From Halocatena halophila (lineage in GTDB: Archaea > Halobacteriota > Halobacteria > Halobacteriales > Haloarculaceae): DNA of 64,000 nucleotides. Location: NCBI GenBank assembly GCA_027563145.1, contig CP071306.1, positions 2,170,001-2,234,000 of the forward strand, in the 5' to 3' direction. Shown here in pieces: positions 27,186 to 33,587 of the stretch; position 1 is the stretch's first letter, and each line of letters opens with the position of its first letter. Under the pieces are notes generated by a model that saw only the letters and a list, made by a program, of their open reading frames with translations, did not search any database and was not told where the DNA came from. The position numbers and the translations under genes are program-made.

Positions 27186-27784
27186 CATCCGATCTTTCAA
27201 TATCTGTTGGGTTTCCCTTTCCTCCTGTAGATGCTGATTATACAAGCTTTGTCGATGGTGGCATAAGAGTGGAAATTGATGGTACAGCCCTCACTCAATA
27301 TACTGAATCAAATTGGGATCGAATAATGTATGATAAAAATGGGGATGAAGTAACAAATTCAGATGAATATGTTGGGATGTATCTAAGTTTTACACTGATG
27401 CACCTCAAAGAAGCTATCATACGCTACTCAATTGGTGATATTGGTCGCTACGAGGAGGTCCCCGCAGAAATTGGAGCAGATGAGCCATTCGGTTGTTTTG
27501 TTCTGTCATTTTGTGATGGGGACGATATACGCATTGCATTTCAACCGATTACTGAAGAGCATAGAGATTTCTTTTCGACACGAGTAGCCATCGGATATGC
27601 TGTTAGTCCGAGAGACCTTTGTGAAGAGTTACTCACCTGTTATCAGGATTGTTTCACTTATGTCGATAATTATCATGGTGATGAATCTTGGAATGACCCT
27701 ATGTGGGAAGCATATGAATGGTCACAAAACAATATCCAGGATTTACAGAATGTTCTTGATGAAAATAGCCATTTTGACGATTGA
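27182..27784 (+). CDS. Candidate immunity protein
   Basis: 200 residues, very acidic, with no signal peptide and no membrane helix, so cytoplasmic. It begins MTSDLSISVGFPFPPVDADY and ends with a D/E/N-rich tail. AT-rich codon usage matches the adjacent toxin domain, not the N-terminal part of the toxin gene. It overlaps the restored toxin frame by four bases. I recognise no named family. A small acidic partner directly behind a toxin domain is the usual form of polymorphic toxin immunity proteins, so that role is inferred from position and charge. Confidence 0.6.
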   Translation: MTSDLSISVGFPFPPVDADYTSFVDGGIRVEIDGTALTQYTESNWDRIMYDKNGDEVTNSDEYVGMYLSFTLMHLKEAIIRYSIGDIGRYEEVPAEIGADEPFGCFVLSFCDGDDIRIAFQPITEEHRDFFSTRVAIGYAVSPRDLCEELLTCYQDCFTYVDNYHGDESWNDPMWEAYEWSQNNIQDLQNVLDENSHFDD

Positions 27785-28006
27785 ATCCGACTCATAGTGT
27801 GTGATTGGCAATTGGACCCTCACATCGTTCGTATTACCAGCCAGAAATCCCTTCGACACTATAAGATCCACTGCTTTCTAGAATTTGTTATTTGAACAGT
27901 CATTCACAATTATTCCAAAATAACTTTATAAGCGATCGGGAAGCCATACTATCACGAGGACTTCGGTTGCGCCGTACGGGCGTTGTGCGTTCGTGTTTGA
28001 ACGCGC

Positions 28007-28025
28007 CGGGTGGTAGTAGCACCCG
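28007..28025. repeat. Short hairpin upstream of repeat copy C
   Basis: Perfect 6-base arms CGGGTG (28007-28012) and CACCCG (28020-28025) around a 7-base loop, 30 bases before the zinc-finger ORF. It could be a structural end of the repeated unit or chance in GC-rich DNA. Confidence 0.3.
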
Positions 28026-28054
28026 ACGCCGGGGTTCTCAGATCGGAGAATCCC

Positions 28055-28192
28055 ATGACAGGGAACGATTCATACACACGTAACAGTACCGGCTTGAACA
28101 GTCATTACATTCACACGTGCTTGGTCTGCCGTCGCCAGCTCGGTAGGCACCGCGATCACGCCATCCTTTGTCCACAGTGGGGTCGGCGATGA
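28055..28192 (+). CDS. Zinc-finger mini-protein (repeat copy C)
   Basis: 45 residues from ATG 28055 (MTGNDSYTRNSTGLN). The core HTCLVCRRQLGRHRDHAILC offers CxxC, two His and a further Cys, a likely single zinc site. The same peptide, with small changes, is encoded at 25.1 kb, so selection or recent duplication has kept it. Its TGA overlaps the ATG of the next gene (ATGA), so both were translated together. Too short for a confident family. Possible roles are nucleic-acid binding or a chaperone for the partner; neither is shown. Confidence 0.5.
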   Translation: MTGNDSYTRNSTGLNSHYIHTCLVCRRQLGRHRDHAILCPQWGRR

Positions 28193-28750
28193 CGCTGCCA
28201 CTGTTTCTGTTTCGCGACGAGGATCGCAACTGCGTGAATCTCTCGACGGTGGATTCCCGGAGTGAGCTCTCCGAAGCGGAGCTCTACCACGTGATCGACA
28301 TCGGCGAAGGAACATGGTGCCGGCCGTGTCAATCGACGGGTTGTCCGCACGCCACGCGAATCGAGCAGATTCTGACGATGGCCGATCTGGCGAGTGAACG
28401 GACGAACTACGAACACTTGCCCGGAATCGAACGGATCACGCGCTATCACGCCACCGGCGAAACGATCGTGGCGGCATTTTTCGACACCGGCGCAAAAGTG
28501 AGATATCACGAAACGCGCGATGGGGAGATCCACCAGGTGACGTTCCCCGCTGGATCCAAAATCGCCACTGGAAACGATTGACCGCCCCGGCTGTGCGAGT
28601 GCGGCTGACGGCTTGCTCACGCTCTTGGATTCGTACTGTCGGTATCGAAGTCTTGGCTGTCCAGCTGGACTCACAGACCAACACCCAGCGCTAGCCAGAT
28701 CACCACTGATTAGAGGAATCCCACCGCTTTCATGCGCTAACCGATTGTGA
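28189..28750 (+). pseudogene. Unknown conserved protein, repeat copy C, frameshifted
   Basis: From ATG 28189 the frame gives MTLPLFLFRDEDRN, GEGTWCRPCQSTGCPHATRI and the region shared with copy A. It stops at 28581. Compared with copy A, two bases are missing around 28545-28562. Beyond that, another frame continues PLETIDRPGCASAADGL, LDSYCRYRSLGCPAG and runs to 28750. The CRPCQSTGCPH segment has three Cys and a His and may bind zinc. This copy forms the right border of the toxin/immunity pair. Family not recognised. Confidence 0.6.
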
Positions 28751-28786
28751 CCCTCACCCCCTGGGCTGTCGATACAGGTGGAAAGC

Positions 28787-29326
28787 TCAGAGCAGACCGT
28801 CTTCCTGTGCTATGAGCAACGTCATGAGCGTCATGCCATTTGCGGGTGGCGTGCGCGCTACGTCGATAGCGTCCTCGATCGGGACCGTTCGAAGTTCGAT
28901 GAACTCGCCGTCATCCATGGCCGACTCCCCTGGAGTAAGTTCCGACAGCCAAACCACGTGCAACTGGTGTCGAAGCAGCCCAGGGAGTGGATTGTGCGTG
29001 TACAGGTGCGTTCCGGTGTCGGCCCGATACCCTGTTTCCTCGCGAAGCTCACGGATGGCGGCCTCCACCGGTGATTCGTCCGGCTCGACGATACCGGCCG
29101 GACACTCAAGCACCTGATCGTTTGCAGGAGGGCGATACTGTTCTACGAGAATGATCTCGTCTGCTGTTCGTGCGACAATCACCACGATGTCGGGCACTGA
29201 GATCCAATCGTACGATTGCGTCTCGCCGTCAGGCCGTCGCACCCGATCGTGCCCTGCAGAGTAGAGAAATCCTTCGTGATCGACTGTTGAATCGAGTGTG
29301 GACCACGCGTTTTGATGATTCGTCAT
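28787..29326 (-). CDS. NUDIX hydrolase, ADP-ribose pyrophosphatase-like
   Basis: 179 residues. The NUDIX box reads GIVEPDESPVEAAIRELREETGY, a full match to Gx5Ex7REUxEExGU. The preceding EQYRPPANDQVLECPAG and the following GLLRHQLHVVWLSELTPGE are typical of ADP-sugar pyrophosphatases (NudF-like). Cytoplasmic. It lies just right of the repeat-bounded toxin region on the opposite strand and is probably unrelated to it. Confidence 0.88.
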   Translation of the reverse strand: MTNHQNAWSTLDSTVDHEGFLYSAGHDRVRRPDGETQSYDWISVPDIVVIVARTADEIILVEQYRPPANDQVLECPAGIVEPDESPVEAAIRELREETGYRADTGTHLYTHNPLPGLLRHQLHVVWLSELTPGESAMDDGEFIELRTVPIEDAIDVARTPPANGMTLMTLLIAQEDGLL

Positions 29327-29623
29327 GCTCAGAAATTGGCTAAATGAAATTTTCCCACCTAACCCTGTCGATTGCTGTCGGGTGGTCCTGATCGACAGAT
29401 ATCCGCTCGTCCCGATGTGCCCGCGAGCCTCCAGGTGGCTTCTATCTCGAAACAGGAAGCAGAATTCGACCGGGGTGGATTATCACGCTGTCAATCGCGG
29501 GCTGGACGTGTCTGGCTGTCTGTGGAGCAGTTTCTGGTTCTTCAGACCAACAGAACGGGATTGTGTGAATGGCCAGTTGCAAGGGAACAAGATATTTATG
29601 AATTCCGTGTGATTATATCGCCC
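29327..29623. other. 297-base intergenic stretch
   Basis: Several short open frames occur here but none has convincing composition or a homologue I recognise. The right end carries the promoter of the following membrane protein. Confidence 0.4.
29591..29600 (+). promoter_or_regulatory. Candidate TATA box for a leaderless gene
   Basis: GATATTTATG centred about 28 bases before ATG 29624, the spacing expected for a haloarchaeal leaderless transcript. Confidence 0.45.
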
Positions 29624-30049
29624 ATGTCATATACGAACTCGCCGGTCCTGTTTGGACGCGATAGCCGCCGGACACGACAGACGCTGGCGATTGCTGGTCT
29701 CGTGTTTCTCGTGAGCCTGGTTCTGTACACCAGCTTTCCAGTGTACGACGGTGTTCCGTACACCTATCTGCTCATTTTGCCCTCAATACCGCTCATAGCA
29801 GCTGCAATGACGGTGGCGAGTGCCTACCGGAACGAAGGCCTCATCGTGAGCGCGCTCATCCCAGTGATGGCAGTGTTCGGCCTGGAACTCTCTCTCGGTA
29901 TCTGGCTCTATTTCAACCTCGTACCGAGCTATGATCCATCCGGATTTGGATTCGTTCCACTGTATCCGATTGTGGCGTTCGTCATAGGGCTCGTCCTGGC
30001 CGGGGGCGGTGCAGCTGTCCGGCGATTGAGACGCACGATTCGTTCGTGA
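29624..30049 (+). CDS. Four-helix membrane protein of unknown function
   Basis: 141 residues from ATG 29624 (MSYTNSPVLFGRDSRR), chosen over an upstream extension because a TATA-like box sits 28 bases before it. Four hydrophobic segments are visible: near residues 23-40, 50-65, 75-95 and 112-130. The C-terminus is basic (RRLRRTIRS), which suggests it faces the cytoplasm. No family recognised. It is convergent with the TrpD-like gene. Confidence 0.65.
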   Translation: MSYTNSPVLFGRDSRRTRQTLAIAGLVFLVSLVLYTSFPVYDGVPYTYLLILPSIPLIAAAMTVASAYRNEGLIVSALIPVMAVFGLELSLGIWLYFNLVPSYDPSGFGFVPLYPIVAFVIGLVLAGGGAAVRRLRRTIRS

Positions 30050-30094
30050 CCCCGCCCGTAGTGTGAACCCCACTCTCCTGCGTCGATTCGGCCC

Positions 30095-31144
30095 CTAGAA
30101 CTTTCGGGCCGCTTCGAGCACCGCACTCGCCGAACCATCCTCGATCGCCGCCCGTGCCATCGTCAGCCCCTCATCGATCGAAGCAGCATCCTCACGGGCG
30201 AAAATCCGCAACGCAGCGTTGAGCGCAATCGCATCCGCGAACGCATCCGAGCGCTCGCCGCTGAGAACCGCCTCGGTGATCGCCGCAGATTCTTCAGCAA
30301 CGTCGTCCACCGCGAGATCGTCTTCGGTCATCGCCATCCCGTACTCGGCAGTCTCGATCGTGAAATCATCCAGCTCGCCGTCCGCTCCGACGGCAACTGT
30401 CGTCGAGCCGGGCCGAACGTCGTCGTAACCCTCCATCCCCTGGAACATCACAACGCGATCGATCTCGTAGCGCTCGCTGGCTTCATACGTGTCAATGATC
30501 CGCTTAGCATAGGGTAAATGATAGAAACTCCCGAGATGGACGTTTGCACCGGCGGGATTGGCGAGCGTCTCGATCGTGTTGATGAACGTTCGAACGCCCA
30601 TCTGATCGCGTCGATCGTTCAACCCGTCGATCCCCGGATTGAACGCTGGCTGATAATAAAATCCGAAGCCAACGTCATCAACCATCGACGCGCTCGCTTC
30701 GGGTTCGAGCGCCGTCCGGACGCCGAGCGCATCGAGAACGTGCTTGTAGGCGACGCCCTTCTGTGTCGGGACGCGATCGCCGCTGTGGGTGACGATTGGC
30801 GTGCCGGCCGCCGCGGCGAGGAGTCCAGCGCCGACACCGAGCAACGCCGTCCGAGATTTTCCGTCGTAGTTCGCCCCACAATCGACCGGATCGGCGTCAG
30901 GCTCGGCAAATGCCACCGACTGCTCTGCCATCACGTCGATGTACGTCCCTAACTCCTCTGGCGTGTTTCGCTTCCAGCGATTTGCCAACCAGAACGCGCC
31001 GAGCGTCGTTTGATCGGGTTCGCCAGCAAGAATCCGCTCGAAGGCTTCTCGAGCCTGTGCGGGCGTCATATCGTCTGCGGATTTGTGCCCCGAACCGACG
31101 ACCTCTGTCATGAGCCGCTTGAGTGTCCACTCACCTGTCGCCAT
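30095..31144 (-). CDS. TrpD-like (TrpD2/YbiB-type) phosphoribosyltransferase
   Basis: 349 residues from ATG 31144 (MATGEWTLKRLMTEVVGSGHKS). The fold is that of anthranilate phosphoribosyltransferase: DMTPAQAREAFERILAGE, TPIVTHSGDRVPTQKGVAY and GVRTFINTIETLANPAGA. The glycine-rich PRPP loop of true TrpD is altered here, and no other trp gene is nearby. A TrpD2-like protein, whose relatives bind nucleic acids, is therefore more likely than tryptophan synthesis. Confidence 0.75.
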   Translation of the reverse strand: MATGEWTLKRLMTEVVGSGHKSADDMTPAQAREAFERILAGEPDQTTLGAFWLANRWKRNTPEELGTYIDVMAEQSVAFAEPDADPVDCGANYDGKSRTALLGVGAGLLAAAAGTPIVTHSGDRVPTQKGVAYKHVLDALGVRTALEPEASASMVDDVGFGFYYQPAFNPGIDGLNDRRDQMGVRTFINTIETLANPAGANVHLGSFYHLPYAKRIIDTYEASERYEIDRVVMFQGMEGYDDVRPGSTTVAVGADGELDDFTIETAEYGMAMTEDDLAVDDVAEESAAITEAVLSGERSDAFADAIALNAALRIFAREDAASIDEGLTMARAAIEDGSASAVLEAARKF

Positions 31145-31192
31145 GATGGAGCGTTCGAGTCCACTGCGCAAAAATATCCCGTTCGAGCCGGA

Positions 31193-31720
31193 TCACGCCT
31201 CGGGGGAAGGCTCCTGTTGTTCCGGTGGGTTCGGCCGAACGTTGTCGAGCTGTTCGGTGATCAAACCGTTGACGCGTTCGGGGTTGGGAACGTCTGTCAA
31301 CACGATGTCCGTGCCACCAGTTCCTGCGGTGTCGATATGCACCGATCCGAACGTCATGAATCGCTCCGGTAACGACTGACTGTACGAGGTGTTCTGTATT
31401 CGATCGAGCCGGATATTGGTCACGTTACGGGAAATAAGCCCGGATTTTTTATACACCTCCTCGCTGGTTAGAACGTACTGGGTGCTCCGATAGTTGACGT
31501 ACGTCGCACCAACCATCAAAATCCCAATTCCGACGAACACCAGCGCGAGCAGGCGCGCAAGGCCGTCATTGAATATTCCAACTCCGATCCCAGTAACGAC
31601 GAGAATGAATCCAACGAGAAACGAACCACCGGCCGAAAGCAAACTTGGATGCCCACTCCAGACGAGTATTTCCCCCTCAGTCAACGTAACCCACGACGGT
31701 GCGTCTGAATTTTCCTGCAT
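31193..31720 (-). CDS. Membrane protein with bacterial PH (YdbS/DUF304) domain
   Basis: 175 residues. Two helices (about 30-50 and 55-72) are followed by the PH-like module YVLTSEEVYKKSGLISRNVTNIRLDRIQN and MTFGSVHIDTAGTGG. The C-terminus is proline- and glutamate-rich. The family is membrane-bound and of unclear function. Monocistronic in appearance. Confidence 0.85.
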   Translation of the reverse strand: MQENSDAPSWVTLTEGEILVWSGHPSLLSAGGSFLVGFILVVTGIGVGIFNDGLARLLALVFVGIGILMVGATYVNYRSTQYVLTSEEVYKKSGLISRNVTNIRLDRIQNTSYSQSLPERFMTFGSVHIDTAGTGGTDIVLTDVPNPERVNGLITEQLDNVRPNPPEQQEPSPEA

Positions 31721-31889
31721 ATACTAGTACTATGTTTTGGATCAACTTGTCAGTATCCCTCATCTGAGTGGAAATTTACACTCTGTGGTCGCGAACCGAA
31801 GTGGACGGACGTGAGTGTCATTTCGTTCTTCTACGATGTGGACGATCGAAAACGACAAACGGTAAACACCGGATCGCGTAGTTATTGCG

Positions 31890-32927
31890 ATGAGTAGCCT
31901 GGAGGGTGACTGGCGAGTGCCCCTCGATAGCGTGGACGCGAGCCTCATCGACAGCTTTCAGAGCGGCGTCCCCGTCGAGCCCCGTCCATTTCAATCGATC
32001 GGCGCATCGCTCTCGATTTCGGAGACTGCGGCGCTAGACCGTCTTGAGCGGCTGCTGGAGCTTGGAATCGTCCGTCGGTTTGGTCCGGTGTTGAATCCGC
32101 CGGTGATCGGGAGCTCGACGCTCGCGGCGGTGCAAGTTCCAGAAGACCGGTTCGATGCGGTGGCCGAAACGATCAACAGCTACCGGCAGGTGAACCACAA
32201 CTACCGACGCGATCACGAGTGGAACATGTGGTTCGTCCTGACGGCCGGCACGAAAGCCAGACGTGATGCGATTATCGATGAGATCGAGGCGGTGGCCGGT
32301 TCAGTGCTGGTGTTGCCGCTGGTGACTGATTACTACATCAATCTTGAGTTTCCAGTGGTGAACGGCGATCAGTTTGCCAAAAGCACACACACTCAAGCGA
32401 CAGTCGAACCGACGCCGGTGAGCGAAACGCGGATGGCGGATCTCTCCCCGCTCGAGTGTGAACTGCTGTTGGCGGTTCAGGACGGCTTTCCTCTGTCACT
32501 GACGCCGTATCAGGATGTGGCCGAGCGGATCGGTTCGGACGTAGCGACTGTCGTCACAGCGATCGAGACGCTTCTCGAAACGAACTGCATCAAACGCATT
32601 GGCTGTATCGTGAATCACGTAACGACGGGGTTTGACAGCAACTGTATGGTCGTCTGGGAGGTCCCTCTCGAGGCTATCGACCGCTATGGCAGCCGAGTTG
32701 GGGCGATCCCGTACGTGACACTCTGTTATCATCGTCCCCCACGACCGGAACAGAACTGGCCATACACGCTGTTTACGATGATCCACGGCCGCGACAGTAC
32801 CGCAGTCGACGAGCGGATAGACGAACTGGCGACAGAACAGCTACCATTCAACCACGAGCGACTCTATTCGACGGAATCGCTCAAACAGACTGGTGCTCGA
32901 TACGACGAACTGATCAGCGATTTTTGA
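31890..32927 (+). CDS. Siroheme decarboxylase, AhbA-AhbB fusion
   Basis: 345 residues made of two Lrp/AsnC-like halves. Half one (to about 165) has the HTH (ISETAALDRLERLLELGIVR) and HNYRR at 103-107, a haem-synthesis signature in Ahb proteins. Half two (from about 183) repeats the HTH (DVATVVTAIETLLETNCIKR) and carries CYHRP at 279-283. AhbA and AhbB are separate subunits in sulfate reducers and decarboxylate siroheme to 12,18-didecarboxysiroheme on the alternative haem route. Fusion fixes the 1:1 ratio. It is often misannotated as an AsnC regulator. Confidence 0.85.
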   Translation: MSSLEGDWRVPLDSVDASLIDSFQSGVPVEPRPFQSIGASLSISETAALDRLERLLELGIVRRFGPVLNPPVIGSSTLAAVQVPEDRFDAVAETINSYRQVNHNYRRDHEWNMWFVLTAGTKARRDAIIDEIEAVAGSVLVLPLVTDYYINLEFPVVNGDQFAKSTHTQATVEPTPVSETRMADLSPLECELLLAVQDGFPLSLTPYQDVAERIGSDVATVVTAIETLLETNCIKRIGCIVNHVTTGFDSNCMVVWEVPLEAIDRYGSRVGAIPYVTLCYHRPPRPEQNWPYTLFTMIHGRDSTAVDERIDELATEQLPFNHERLYSTESLKQTGARYDELISDF

Positions 32928-32929
32928 GC

Positions 32930-33190
32930 CTACCGGTCCATGATAACGATCATCGGACCGACGAAAATCAGGCCGACACCCAAAAAGTGGAGCACCCATT
33001 CGTTGCCCATAAGACTCAACGGCGTGATCAAAAACAGAAAGCCGAACGTTCCGAGAAACAGCCCGGTAACGGATTTGCTCCGCAGGGGCAACGTCCCCAG
33101 CAGCCCCAGCACGAGCACGAGCACCAGCACGTCTCCGAGGTTGTAGTTAAGCAGGAAATTGTCGATTACCTGTAGTGGGAGCGCGTACAT
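32930..33190 (-). CDS. Small three-helix membrane protein
   Basis: 86 residues, mostly hydrophobic, with LVLVLVLGLLGTLPL, GLFLGTFGFLFLITPL and FLGVGLIFVGPMIVIMD segments. Its 3' end lies two bases from the end of the siroheme decarboxylase gene, convergent. No family recognised. It may be expressed with the minus-strand protein at 33251. Confidence 0.7.
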   Translation of the reverse strand: MYALPLQVIDNFLLNYNLGDVLVLVLVLGLLGTLPLRSKSVTGLFLGTFGFLFLITPLSLMGNEWVLHFLGVGLIFVGPMIVIMDR

Positions 33191-33250
33191 CCTTATCCAC
33201 CATTCACGACGGTGCGGATTTTAAGGTTCCGTTACTCGACGGTTGGCTGC

Positions 33251-33481
33251 TCACTGCGCGTGGCGCTCGCCGAAATTGATCGGTCGGATCAGATAATGCC
33301 AGCCGATGAACACCGTCAGGCCGTAGCCGACGATCCACGCAAGCTCTGGTGATCCTGAAGGGCCGGCGTGAGTCAGATAGTTTGCCAGCAGTCCGGTGGC
33401 GATCAGCCCGATCGCACCGGCGACCACCCCGCGTACCACTTGCGGTGTGTCCGTCTTGCGTTCGAGTGGTTCCTCAGCCAT
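33251..33481 (-). CDS. Small two-helix membrane protein
   Basis: 76 residues from ATG 33481 (MAEEPLERKTDTPQVVRG), with helices near residues 18-38 and 48-64 and a basic end (GERHAQ). Of several in-frame starts, this leaves room for the helicase promoter on the other strand. It resembles haloarchaeal DUF-type two-helix proteins; function unknown. Confidence 0.65.
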   Translation of the reverse strand: MAEEPLERKTDTPQVVRGVVAGAIGLIATGLLANYLTHAGPSGSPELAWIVGYGLTVFIGWHYLIRPINFGERHAQ

Positions 33482-33556
33482 ACGGACGATTCGTGCTCCA
33501 GTGCCGTGAACGTCCCGATCGGTGGACTCTCGCGCAGCCAACACGGAAAGTCGAGC

Positions 33557-33564
33557 GTTTATAG
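33557..33564 (+). promoter_or_regulatory. Candidate TATA box for the helicase gene
   Basis: GTTTATAG about 25-30 bases before GTG 33588. This supports a leaderless start there rather than the upstream GTG at 33522. Confidence 0.45.
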
Positions 33565-33587
33565 GGCATGCCACACGATGGTTGGAC

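Noticed and set aside
27785-28054. CRISPR-like or IS remnant after the immunity gene
   Set aside because: Only one 19-base repeat and one hairpin; no regular spacing and no transposase frame.
1-28750. The repeats at both ends could bound one large mobile element
   Set aside because: mutS, mutL, glmS and other core genes lie between, no transposase or integrase is visible, and the internal copies border only the 25-28 kb pair.
30095-31144. Tryptophan biosynthesis gene trpD
   Set aside because: No other trp gene is nearby and the PRPP-loop region differs from true TrpD; kept as TrpD-like only.
31890-32927. Lrp/AsnC transcription regulator
   Set aside because: Two fused Lrp-like halves with HNYRR and CYHRP motifs match siroheme decarboxylase.
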